A DNA stretch of 64,000 nucleotides from Mucilaginibacter_A sp964236465 (GTDB lineage Bacteria > Bacteroidota > Bacteroidia > Sphingobacteriales > Sphingobacteriaceae). The position numbers and the translations under genes were made by a program. Of the stretch, positions 26,401 to 33,683 are shown in pieces. A model generated the notes under the pieces. It made no database searches, was not told the DNA's origin, and saw only the letters and a program-made list of their open reading frames with translations. The number at the start of each line of letters is the position of its first letter. Position 1 is the stretch's first letter. The stretch is from assembly GCA_964236465.1 (NCBI GenBank), contig CAXSBZ010000003.1:62001-126000 (forward strand), in the 5' to 3' direction.

Positions 26401-29400
26401 CTTCAACCGGTGGCGATTTATATTTTAACCTGGGTAGTATCTCTGAAGATATTTTGAAAGACGGGCGCAAGAGCCTGGAAAATGGTTTGCCTGCGGATGG
26501 CGATGTTTCTAAAACTGATTCGACCGTTTGGGGCAGAGTGCCTAAATTGCAGCCGGTGGTGCAATCTTTTGATAACGATCAAACAGCAAGAGCTTTGCAG
26601 GATGTGGGTTTGGATGGTTTGGCCAACGTGGATGAGCGTCAGAAGTATGCTCCTTTTATCAGGCAAATTCGGTCAACTTTGAATACTACAGCTGCAAATC
26701 AAATTATTAATGATCCTTCTTCCGATGATTATCTGTATTTCCGCGGCCCGGCTTATGATGAAGGAAGTTCCGGGATTTTAAAACGGTACAGCCAGTATAA
26801 TGGTACTGAAGGCAACTCCAAAACCACCGAGCAATCCAAAGCACAGCTGGGTTTGGATAATTCGGCTTCCACATCTTTGCCCGATGGAGAAGATGTGAAC
26901 CGCGACAACAACATGAGCCAGGCGGATGAATATTTTCAGTACAAAGTTTCTATCCGGCCGCAGAATATGGTAGTTGGGCAAAATTTCATCACCGATAAAG
27001 TAACCTCTCAGGTAAAACTGGCCAATGGCAATGCACAGTCGGCAACTTGGTATCAGTTTCGGGTGCCGATCAAAAGTTATCAATCTAAAGTGGGCAACAT
27101 TCAGGATTTTAAAGCCATTCGTTTTATCCGGATGTTCATGACTAATTTTGCAGATACTTCTGTGCTTCGTTTTGCCCGGCTGCAATTGATTAGGGGTGAG
27201 TGGCGCGCTTTCAACACAGAAAATAGTACGGCCAATATTATTGCCGATCCGGCCATCATCAACCCATCGTTGGATAATTCTACCATCAACGTTTCTACAG
27301 TAAATATTGAAGAAAATGGAAACCGCACACCGATACCTTATGTAGTGCCGCCGGGCATCACCCGCCAGCGGGATTTTAACAATTACACCACGACTACACA
27401 ATTAAACGAGCAGGCCTTGCAAACTACGGTTACCAACCTGCGCGACGGTTATTCTAAAGCTACTTTTAAAACTTTTAACAATGATTTGCGCCAGTACAAA
27501 GAGCTGGAAATGTTTGTGCATGCCGAGGGGACGCAGCTGCAAAGCGGCGATGTAAGTGCTTTTATCCGTTTGGGTGTGGATTACATTGATAACTATTACG
27601 AGTATGAAATCCCCTTGCAAGTTACCTCACCCGGCACGCGTGACGCGGACGGAATCTGGCCGACAGCCAACCGTATGGCTTTGCAGCTGTCCATTTTAAC
27701 CCATGCAAAAACAGCACGGAACAGTGCCTTGCTCAACGGCGCACCCTGGCCATTGAATGTGCCTTATACTTTTACAGACGGGAGCAACCGTGTAACTATA
27801 AAAGGCCAGCCGGATCTGAGCCGTTTGCGGACAATTATGCTGGGCGTGCGCAATCCGTACAAAGGAAACTCGCCTCCCGGAAAAGATGACGGGCTGGATA
27901 AATCTGCCATTGTTTGGTTTAATGAGCTGCGGCTTACCGGTTTTAACGAGCAGGGCGGATTTGCAGCTGTCGGTCGGTTCAATGCAAAACTGGCCGATCT
28001 GGCAGACGTCAGTATTTCGGGCAGTAAAAGCACTATTGGTTTCGGTACGCTGGATTCGAGGATCAGCGACCGTAGTTTGAGCGACAGGCAATCGGTGGAT
28101 ATGTCGGCAAATGTGGAACTGGGCAAGTTTTTTCCGACAAAATCCGGTGTGAAAATCCCGGTTTATGTTAATTATTCCAACCAGTTGATCATGCCGAAAT
28201 ACGATCCGGCTAATCCGGATATCGAATTGAAACAAGAACTGGCGCAGGTATCTAAAGCTAAAAAAGATTCGATCACCAATGTAGCCGAAGATTATACCGT
28301 TAGAAAGAGTATCAACCTAACTAATGTCCGCAAAGTTAAAACCGACCCAAAAGCTAAAAACCATTTGTGGGACGTGGAGAACCTGAGTGCAACTTATATT
28401 TATACCGAATACGATCACCACGATTTCATCACCGAAAATGCTTTCCAAAAAAACTATGTTGTTGGGCTAAATTATATCTACAACAACCAGCCTAAGTTTT
28501 ACAGTCCGTTTCAAAAAGTAATTAAAAGCAACATGCTGAAATTGTTTCAGGATATCAACTTTAGCCTTTTGCCTTCGAGATTGAATTTCAGCATCAACCT
28601 AAACCGTTTTTATTCTGAAAATACCCTGCGAAACAATGACCCGGAAAACTTTATTGCCATCCCCACAACTTTCAGCAAAAACTTTTTGATTACCCGGGTT
28701 TATGGTATCGGCTGGAATTTGACGAAATCTTTGCAGATGGATTTTGATGCAACCAACCTCGGTGTGATTGATGAACCGGCCGGCCGGATCAACGGTTTGA
28801 AACAGGATACACTTTGGAACAACCTGAAAAAGCTGGGCCGAACCATCAACTATACGCACACCATCAACTTCAATTACACCACGCCAATTAATAAAATCCC
28901 GGGTTTCGACTGGACAAACATGTCTGTTCGGTACAGCACGCAGTTCAACTGGAATTCGCAGGCCTTGTTTTCATTACAAAATCCAAACCTAAATGTGGGC
29001 AATACTATCCAGAACTCACGTACTATCCAACTGAATCCGGTGCTTAATTTTACCGGTTTATACAATAAATTTTCGGTACTGCGGAAAGCCAACGAAGCAA
29101 GCCAAGGCGGATTGGGTAATTTACTGCTTCATGTTTTAACCAGTATAAAAAATGTAAGCGGAACTTATACCCGCACCGAAGGCACATTTTTACCTGGTTA
29201 TCTGCCTAAAACCAAGTTTTTTGGCGAAGATTTAAATTACAACGCACCGGGAATCGGGTTTTTACTGGGCAGCCAGGCGGATATCCGCAGTAGGGCAATT
29301 TCCAATGGCTGGATCAGTACGGATTCGTTGCAAAACCAATTGTTTACCAAAACGCTGAATGAAGACATGCACCTACGCGGTGTGCTGGAACCCATACCGG

Positions 29401-30470
29401 ATTTGCGGATAGAACTGATCGCTTACCGTACGCGAAACCTCAATTATCAAACCAATTTTAAATACTCAGCCTTAACCAATGATATTGAAAATTTAAGTCC
29501 GATCACTTCCGGTGATTACAGCATTTCTTACTTTACGCTGCCCACGGCTTTTTCCAAATCTTCGGGCATCAACAATACTTCGTCAGTTTTCCAAAAGTTT
29601 TTAAATAACCGGGCTGTCATTTCCCAACGGTTGGGCCGGCAAAACCCTAATTCTACCAAAGCCGTTACCAATGGTTTTGTAGATGGTTATAGTGCCAGCG
29701 ATCAGGACGTGCTGGTTCCGGCATTTCTGGCTGCTTATTCGGGGAAAGATGCCGGCAGCATTGGTACCGGTTTCCCAAAAATCCCGATACCGAACTGGGA
29801 TATCCGTTACAATGGTTTAAGCAGGATACCTTTTTTATCAGAGTATTTTGATTCTTTTGATCTGAGCCATGGTTATCGCTCTGCTTATAGTGTAAACGGT
29901 TTCAACACTTTGTTGCGCTATTCGGAAGCCAACGGAGCCGTGAATGTGCGTGATGCCAACAACGATTTTCTGCCTTTGTACCAATATTCGCAAATTACTA
30001 TTTTTGAACAATTTGTGCCTTTGCTCGGTTTGGATGCACGTTTTAAAAACAGCATTACCACGCATTTTGAGTACCGCAAAAGCCGCGCTCTCAGCTTAAG
30101 TTTGCTCAATAGCCAGCTTACCCAGCAAAACGAAAGCAATATTGTGTTTGGCTTTGGATATCACACTACCAACTTCCGGTTTCCTTTTGGCTTGTTCAGT
30201 AATCTGCAATTAAAAAATGATATGACGTTTAAGGTTGATTTTGCTTTAACCGATAATAAAACTGTGATTTATCGGCCGGATGTGCAGGAGGCGGATATTT
30301 CATCCGGTGCAAAAAATATCACCATTCGCCCGTCAATCAATTATGTGATCAATCAGCGGTTCAACATGCAGTTGTTTTACGATTCCAACATTACCAAACC
30401 TTATACTTCACAATCTTTTAACACAGCTTTCACTAATTTTGGGATAAATTTGAAGCTGCTTTTTCAGTAA
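23418..30470 (+). CDS. sprA: Cell-surface protein SprA/Sov, type IX secretion translocon
   Basis: 2350 residues, GTG start, signal peptide about 1-27 (SVFAQ). SprA is the giant outer-membrane barrel through which type IX secretion cargo leaves the cell; it is needed for gliding and secreted enzymes in flavobacteria and for gingipain export in Porphyromonas (Sov). Length, N-terminal SprA domain (PNLVRTVEYDPATNRYILSE near 55-75), IEFWILDPF segment and the strand-rich body with an aromatic-rich end (LLFQ) all agree. It is the largest gene here, closed by a strong terminator, and unlike most of the window holds no exact copy of the dispersed motif. Confidence 0.96.
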   Translation: MKPFIRKMLCGLGCIMAFSCNTSVFAQTTGSSNKGDTLKIQSPDGTKQTRSGQLRNGALLPDPPNLVRTVEYDPATNRYILSERVGNLLYRPQRYLTYSEYLRLKQSTEIKENWKQLSDKYAQDSQQQGFIPQIKVRSQTFQKIFGSEVIDIHPQGSAEVIFAGQINKNENPLFNTRQRNQGSFNFDQRIQMNVTGSIGDKLKISTNYNTEAQFQFENQLKLDYTGKPDEIIQKIEAGTVSMPLPTSLISGSQALFGVKTKLQFGKLNVTSIFSQQRSQSRQITISNGSQQGNFNLSPSDYEANRHYFLSQYFRNNYNKALANIPIISSNVTITKIEVWVTNRSNTTKDSRDVLAFLDLGEYNPYNTSLIRGGAGFSALPAGFSGPGFTQQSNNLLQNLPANARLTNSNDIANYFQSTGSTDNYSKLTYARKLTATEFVLHPQLGYISLNYPLNNDEVLSVAYRYTYNGTEYQVGELSTDIPVDAATPKVLYTKLLKNELLKTSLPTWKLMMKNIYTLGAYQISPNDFRLTITHLDDKSTIEKPIMGEGRNTTGKLWLQLTGLDNLNPQGAKQPDGYFDFLEGITIDSQNGRITFPVIEPFGADLARQFIPGTEQDLINRYVYQPLYDSTKTIAQQFFPQLNRYVIRGTYSSQAGSEFQLNAINIPQGSVVVTAGTLRLTEGSDYTVDYNIGRIRIINQALLTSGQPINIKLESNELYGIQQKSLYGSRFDYKYNNKLNLGATVMHLTEQPITQKVSIGDESISNTIYGFDGTYSSSSRLLTRLVDKLPFISTKVPSSVNFSGEFAQLLPGHPAALNFAGTNQGTAYLDDFENTSSLIDIKSAVNWQLSGTPQLFPESQLDNNLSYGYNRARLAFYNIDPIFYNRSSSLAPALADSRNELSNHYVREVLEQEVFPYKQSITGQPLSLPTLDLAFYPKVRGPYNFATTGINQDGSLQNPQNRWGGIFRRMDSNDFESLNVQYIEFWILDPFIYKPASTGGDLYFNLGSISEDILKDGRKSLENGLPADGDVSKTDSTVWGRVPKLQPVVQSFDNDQTARALQDVGLDGLANVDERQKYAPFIRQIRSTLNTTAANQIINDPSSDDYLYFRGPAYDEGSSGILKRYSQYNGTEGNSKTTEQSKAQLGLDNSASTSLPDGEDVNRDNNMSQADEYFQYKVSIRPQNMVVGQNFITDKVTSQVKLANGNAQSATWYQFRVPIKSYQSKVGNIQDFKAIRFIRMFMTNFADTSVLRFARLQLIRGEWRAFNTENSTANIIADPAIINPSLDNSTINVSTVNIEENGNRTPIPYVVPPGITRQRDFNNYTTTTQLNEQALQTTVTNLRDGYSKATFKTFNNDLRQYKELEMFVHAEGTQLQSGDVSAFIRLGVDYIDNYYEYEIPLQVTSPGTRDADGIWPTANRMALQLSILTHAKTARNSALLNGAPWPLNVPYTFTDGSNRVTIKGQPDLSRLRTIMLGVRNPYKGNSPPGKDDGLDKSAIVWFNELRLTGFNEQGGFAAVGRFNAKLADLADVSISGSKSTIGFGTLDSRISDRSLSDRQSVDMSANVELGKFFPTKSGVKIPVYVNYSNQLIMPKYDPANPDIELKQELAQVSKAKKDSITNVAEDYTVRKSINLTNVRKVKTDPKAKNHLWDVENLSATYIYTEYDHHDFITENAFQKNYVVGLNYIYNNQPKFYSPFQKVIKSNMLKLFQDINFSLLPSRLNFSINLNRFYSENTLRNNDPENFIAIPTTFSKNFLITRVYGIGWNLTKSLQMDFDATNLGVIDEPAGRINGLKQDTLWNNLKKLGRTINYTHTINFNYTTPINKIPGFDWTNMSVRYSTQFNWNSQALFSLQNPNLNVGNTIQNSRTIQLNPVLNFTGLYNKFSVLRKANEASQGGLGNLLLHVLTSIKNVSGTYTRTEGTFLPGYLPKTKFFGEDLNYNAPGIGFLLGSQADIRSRAISNGWISTDSLQNQLFTKTLNEDMHLRGVLEPIPDLRIELIAYRTRNLNYQTNFKYSALTNDIENLSPITSGDYSISYFTLPTAFSKSSGINNTSSVFQKFLNNRAVISQRLGRQNPNSTKAVTNGFVDGYSASDQDVLVPAFLAAYSGKDAGSIGTGFPKIPIPNWDIRYNGLSRIPFLSEYFDSFDLSHGYRSAYSVNGFNTLLRYSEANGAVNVRDANNDFLPLYQYSQITIFEQFVPLLGLDARFKNSITTHFEYRKSRALSLSLLNSQLTQQNESNIVFGFGYHTTNFRFPFGLFSNLQLKNDMTFKVDFALTDNKTVIYRPDVQEADISSGAKNITIRPSINYVINQRFNMQLFYDSNITKPYTSQSFNTAFTNFGINLKLLFQ

Positions 30471-30486
30471 ACACTAAATTTAGGGC

Positions 30487-30530
30487 ATAAAAAAAGCATG
30501 TTTAGTTTTTATCTAAACATGCTTTTTATA
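30487..30530. terminator. bidirectional terminator between sprA and the barrel gene
   Basis: AAAAAGCATGTTTAG (30491-30505) pairs perfectly with CTAAACATGCTTTTT (30513-30527), flanked by A and T runs, so it can stop both converging transcripts. The left arm with its AATTTAGGG leader (GCATAAAAAAAGCATG) looks like a mutated dispersed-motif copy. Confidence 0.9.
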
Positions 30531-30549
30531 ATAAATTAAATTAAGAACG

Positions 30550-31128
30550 TTACTTTACATCTCTGATAACTTTAGCTGCTGTAGCTCTGCCTGGCAAGTA
30601 AATTTGGAAACCAAATTGCAGGTTAACATTGTTTTGAAAAGCACTGCTGCCAAAACCCACAACAGCGTTATATTTAAGCAAGGTTTCTAAACCGATAGTA
30701 GGAGTAACGAAATATGCAAAGCCCGGTCCTATACCAAGTCCTAAACCATTGGTTGAGCCACCGCCCGCACTTAAATTTACACCGTTAATACCAACAGTTG
30801 CCTCACCAAAAATACGGCCATGTCTAAGCAAAGGAGTATCGCCGCCTCCATAATACCGGCCTAACGCGCCAATACCATAAGTGGTATTAGAACCTCCTCC
30901 TTTTGTTGTCGTAATGCCAAAGTTCACGGCCCCGCCCAAAGCAATATTATCCTGAACAAACCACGCAGCTTTTGGAGAAATAGTACCGCTAAAATAAGTT
31001 GGCTGGCTCAAGCCTAACTGCAAATTGGCCAAATCAGTGCCGATTAAAACATTGCCTTTTTGAATCTGTGCTTTTGCTGAAAATATCAGGCCAAAAATCG
31101 CAATTGCTGCTAAAGTAATTTTTTTCAT
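30550..31128 (-). CDS. Outer-membrane beta-barrel (porin-family) protein
   Basis: 192 residues. Signal peptide 1-20 (IFSAKAQ). The mature part is glycine-rich alternating strands (FGITTTKGGGSNTTYGIGALGRYYGGG) typical of small 8-strand barrels of the OmpX/OmpA-like porin superfamily in Bacteroidota. There is no OmpA peptidoglycan-binding domain. Transcribed alone; a -7 element lies about 100 bases upstream. Substrate unknown. Confidence 0.8.
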   Translation of the reverse strand: MKKITLAAIAIFGLIFSAKAQIQKGNVLIGTDLANLQLGLSQPTYFSGTISPKAAWFVQDNIALGGAVNFGITTTKGGGSNTTYGIGALGRYYGGGDTPLLRHGRIFGEATVGINGVNLSAGGGSTNGLGLGIGPGFAYFVTPTIGLETLLKYNAVVGFGSSAFQNNVNLQFGFQIYLPGRATAAKVIRDVK

Positions 31129-31227
31129 TGTAGTAGTTATTATATGTTAAACAATACCCTTAGAACAATATTCGAAAACTTAAAGTTTTAATTATTATGT
31201 AATTGTTTAAAGTAGAATTGGTGCGGC

Positions 31228-31235
31228 CAAATATA
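31228..31235 (-). promoter_or_regulatory. candidate -7 element of the barrel gene
   Basis: TATATTTG on the minus strand, an exact match to TAnnTTTG, giving a leader of about 90 bases. No convincing TTTG -33 element at 19-21 bases. Confidence 0.4.
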
Positions 31236-31270
31236 GATAGCAATTTAAGTTCTTGTCTTATAAATTAGGA

Positions 31271-31282
31271 ATGCTTCTTTTA
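31271..31282 (-). repeat. dispersed motif copy between barrel and DUF1275 genes
   Basis: Minus-strand TAAAAGAAGCAT, preceded on that strand by a TTTTTATGGG box. It follows the DUF1275 stop by 24 bases. Confidence 0.7.
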
Positions 31283-31305
31283 GCCCATAAAAACTTGTAT
31301 TTACA

Positions 31306-32052
31306 TTAAAGCAACGCTTCTGTTTGCGAAAAATCTAAAGGCTTTTTCCCTAAACTTAACAACGGGGAAACCAGCAATAAAGCGACAGGAAACGCCAAGA
31401 CCCATTTTCCAAACCATAAACCGGTTATTATACAGAACCAGGCACCGGCTAAAAAGGAAAACCAAACAACCAATAATACTATGGCACGTCGTTGGTGGCT
31501 GTCCCAAACGCCTTGCGAATCTGGTAGAGGCATGCCTTTTACAATTGATGCAAGATGTTCGGCCATGTTATTTAAAGAGCCGGTAATGAAATCCGGGTTT
31601 ACAGATTGTTTGCCAATATGAGATAGGATAGTGTTCATGTAGCCCATAGAAAAGCTAAGGATACCTACGCTGTAATAACTGTTTATCGTGAAAAAAAATG
31701 TTGTGCCTCCGTAAAGCGTCAATATCGATGCTACAACAATAAAAGGTGTCCAACGGAATTTATACCAGCTAAATTTTGACAATACAGAACCTGTAAAAAC
31801 ACCAGTAATGAAAAACAGGATAGCTACAAAAGAAATCAATGCATTTGCTAATTTGACCTGTCCTAATGAAAATCCTGTTTGTGTGGTATTGCCACTCATG
31901 AACGATAAAAAAGTTTTGAAATGAAGGAAACCGTATGAATCTATAAATCCAGCAATCATAGCAAGGAAAATCATCAGCCTTTCCTGTTTTTTTGCCGTAG
32001 GCAAGTCAGTTTGCTCCTTACTGGAAATTTCGGCTTTGTCAGATGTTTCCAT
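31306..32052 (-). CDS. YoaK/DUF1275 family membrane protein
   Basis: 248 residues with about six membrane helices. The FIDSYGFLHFKTFLSFMSGNTTQTG segment near residues 37-61 is the DUF1275 signature. Members are inner-membrane proteins without settled function. Residues 1-25 are polar and cytoplasmic. The gene is alone on its strand; a perfect 16-bp palindrome lies 28 bases ahead of the ATG, suggesting control by a dimeric repressor. Confidence 0.85.
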   Translation of the reverse strand: METSDKAEISSKEQTDLPTAKKQERLMIFLAMIAGFIDSYGFLHFKTFLSFMSGNTTQTGFSLGQVKLANALISFVAILFFITGVFTGSVLSKFSWYKFRWTPFIVVASILTLYGGTTFFFTINSYYSVGILSFSMGYMNTILSHIGKQSVNPDFITGSLNNMAEHLASIVKGMPLPDSQGVWDSHQRRAIVLLVVWFSFLAGAWFCIITGLWFGKWVLAFPVALLLVSPLLSLGKKPLDFSQTEALL

Positions 32053-32080
32053 TTTTGAACTTAATTTTGGATATAAAAGT

Positions 32081-32096
32081 CTATTACATGTAATAG
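32081..32096. promoter_or_regulatory. 16-bp perfect palindrome, likely operator
   Basis: CTATTACATGTAATAG is identical with its reverse complement and lies 28 bases upstream of the DUF1275 gene, where a dimeric regulator could block its promoter. The bound protein is not identifiable from the window. Confidence 0.5.
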
Positions 32097-32393
32097 AACT
32101 TAAAAAACGACATTGCGGCCTGCTGAAAAAATTACCGTTAACATTGCAACAATAAAGTTGATATTTAGTTAGGCTGCAATAATCTGTTTGTTTAAATTGT
32201 ATTTAAACCCTTGCCAAGAAATGTACAGTATAAGAGAATATAGTTTTTATGGTTGTTGTGCCTGTTTCATTTTTTATGCTGTAAAAGAAGCACCAACAAC
32301 AGGTCAAAAACATTTTTAAATAATATCCCTGCATTTAATCATTGTGCAGTTTCTAAACATGTTTTTATTTATTTTTGAGAAAAAAACACGAAC
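32097..32393. other. AT-rich gap between DUF1275 gene and gcvH
   Basis: About 300 bases with no open frame of note, part of a 341-base gap. It holds a partial motif copy (TAAAAGAAGCA, 32282-32292, with a TTTTTATGC box before it) and a gcvH -7 element near its right end. I see no RNA gene or riboswitch. Confidence 0.6.
32370..32377 (+). promoter_or_regulatory. candidate gcvH -7 element
   Basis: TATTTTTG matches TAnnTTTG exactly, 16 bases before the gcvH ATG. No TTTG element at the usual spacing. Confidence 0.4.
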
Positions 32394-32774
32394 ATGAATT
32401 TTCCATCCGAATTAAAATATACCAAAGATCATGAATGGGTTTTGGTTGATGGTGAAACCGCAACGATTGGCATTACCGATTTTGCACAGCATGAGCTGGG
32501 TGACATTGTTTATATCGACATCAACACCGTTGGTGAACAGGTGGCAAAAGAAGCGATATTTGGTACGGTTGAAGCTGTAAAAACCGTTTCCGATCTGTTT
32601 ATGCCTGTAAGTGGCGAAGTTTTAGAAGTAAACAAAGCATTGGATGTTAATCCGGAGTTGGTTAATTCAGATCCGTTTGGCGAAGGCTGGATGGTGAAAA
32701 TTTCTGTAAAAGATGCCTCGGAACTGGATGACTTGTTATCCGCAGAAAATTATAAAGCTTTGGTCGGTGCCTAA
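32394..32774 (+). CDS. gcvH: Glycine cleavage system H protein
   Basis: 126 residues. Carries the aminomethyl group on a lipoyl arm between the P, T and L proteins. The lipoylated lysine is K63 in FGTVEAVKTVSDL. Length and the KYTKDHEWV start are standard. Its last base overlaps the first base of the VanZ-like gene. gcvT lies at 57459-58538; gcvP is not in the window. Confidence 0.98.
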   Translation: MNFPSELKYTKDHEWVLVDGETATIGITDFAQHELGDIVYIDINTVGEQVAKEAIFGTVEAVKTVSDLFMPVSGEVLEVNKALDVNPELVNSDPFGEGWMVKISVKDASELDDLLSAENYKALVGA

Positions 32775-33169
32775 TGGTTAAACTATTAAAATATCAGGTC
32801 CCTGCCTTAATCTGGGCTTTGTTTATTTTAGTTATTTGTTGTGCTTCTTTAGGAAAAGCCGGAGAATCCCATTTGTTTTTTAAGGGTTTTGACAAGCTGA
32901 CGCATACCGGATTGTTTTTTGTGCTTACCATACTTACTTTGTATGGTTTGATCCGTAAACAAGCACGCCATCAGCTTTCAGCAGTTACATTTATAACAGT
33001 TTGTGTGCTGATGTTTTGGTTCGGCGGTGCAATCGAGTTGCTTCAGTGGAAGGTTTTTACGTACAGAAGTGCCGAATGGGCTGATCTTTTTTGTGATGTT
33101 TTAGGTTCATCAATGGCAATATTCAGTGTTTTAATTACTACAAATGCAATCCAAACGCAATATAAATAA
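32774..33169 (+). CDS. VanZ-like membrane protein
   Basis: 131 residues with four predicted membrane helices. FDKLTHTGLFFVLTILTLYG (near 37-56) and IELLQWKVFTYRSAEWADLFCDVLGS (near 77-105) match the VanZ-like fold. The family includes a teicoplanin-resistance protein, but most members, usually next to gcvH in this phylum, are uncharacterised. Overlaps gcvH by one base and the small lipoprotein gene by 26. Confidence 0.85.
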   Translation: MVKLLKYQVPALIWALFILVICCASLGKAGESHLFFKGFDKLTHTGLFFVLTILTLYGLIRKQARHQLSAVTFITVCVLMFWFGGAIELLQWKVFTYRSAEWADLFCDVLGSSMAIFSVLITTNAIQTQYK

Positions 33170-33275
33170 AAAGCTCACGGCGGTTTTAATCGCTTCCTTG
33201 CTGTTTTCTTCCTGTGGTTTGTTCCACAAAAAATGCAACTGTCCGCACTTTCGGTACAGTTCTTTTCAACGTTAA
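33144..33275 (+). CDS. Small cysteine-rich lipoprotein, 43 residues
   Basis: ATG 33144 to TAA 33273-33275, in a different frame from the VanZ-like gene whose end it overlaps. The product has a basic start (MQSKRNINKK), a hydrophobic stretch LTAVLIASLLF and a lipobox SSC (C24), then GLFHKKCNCPHF with two more cysteines. This layout is that of a real, processed lipoprotein rather than chance. It is the last gene of a gcvH-vanZ-lipoprotein run that ends in a motif-built terminator. Function unknown; the CxC could bind metal. Confidence 0.7.
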   Translation: MQSKRNINKKLTAVLIASLLFSSCGLFHKKCNCPHFRYSSFQR

Positions 33276-33298
33276 TCTCTTCCCGATTTTATGCTGAC

Positions 33299-33333
33299 AA
33301 AAGAAGTATGGTTAAAACTCATGCTTCTTTTTT
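33299..33333 (+). terminator. motif-derived terminator after the small lipoprotein
   Basis: AAAAGAAGTATG (33299-33310) pairs with CATGCTTCTTTT (33320-33331), one G-T pair, nine-base loop, T run to 33333. Both arms are copies of the dispersed motif (plus copy 33296-33309 with one mismatch, minus copy from 33321). Confidence 0.75.
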
Positions 33334-33370
33334 AAGTTTTTGCTGAGGTAATACAACTCGATTTTATGCC

Positions 33371-33384
33371 GATAAAAGAAGCAT
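33371..33384 (+). repeat. dispersed motif copy upstream of feoA
   Basis: Exact GATAAAAGAAGCAT with a full GATTTTATGCC box ahead of it, 29 bases upstream of the feoAB promoter. Confidence 0.85.
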
Positions 33385-33412
33385 CAGTATTTTCAATATT
33401 AGTTAAATCTTA

Positions 33413-33444
33413 TTTGGATTTAATTTAAATAAACGATATTTTTG
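33413..33444 (+). promoter_or_regulatory. feoAB promoter
   Basis: TTTG (33413-33416), 20-base spacer, TATTTTTG (33437-33444): an exact fit to the Bacteroidota sigma-A consensus in both boxes and spacing. The start point would be about ten bases before the feoA ATG. Confidence 0.75.
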
Positions 33445-33461
33445 TGGTGTAAAACAGACTC

Positions 33462-33677
33462 ATGAGACTTTCACAATTGACAGTAGGAAAAAAGGGAATT
33501 ATCAAAGAATTTACAGATTTGGAAATGTCTGTAAAATTGATGGAAATGGGTTGTTTGCCGGGAGAAGAAATTAGCATCCAGCGCATTGCGCCGCTTGGTG
33601 ATCCGATTGCCATAAACGTTTCTGGCTATCAGTTGAGCTTGCGCAAACGCGAAGCCTCTACTATTATTCTACAATAA
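33462..33677 (+). CDS. feoA: Ferrous iron transport protein A
   Basis: 71 residues, a single SH3-like FeoA domain (MRLSQLTVGKKGIIKEF start; MEMGCLPGEEISIQRIAPLGDPIAINVSG core). FeoA is a small cytoplasmic partner of the FeoB iron(II) permease. It is six bases from feoB and has its own well-formed promoter, so feoAB is a two-gene operon. Confidence 0.95.
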   Translation: MRLSQLTVGKKGIIKEFTDLEMSVKLMEMGCLPGEEISIQRIAPLGDPIAINVSGYQLSLRKREASTIILQ

Positions 33678-33683
33678 TTTGCG

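Noticed and set aside
27696..28235. 179-codon minus-strand open frame inside sprA
   Set aside because: Antisense to a confidently identified gene, no recognisable family or signal; the typical shadow frame of long strand-rich coding sequence. The same applies to the other antisense frames in sprA, dxs, glyA, maeB and pdxA.
32097..32393. Riboswitch or RNA gene in the long gap before gcvH
   Set aside because: A glycine riboswitch was considered because of gcvH, but no conserved core or strong paired structure could be seen.
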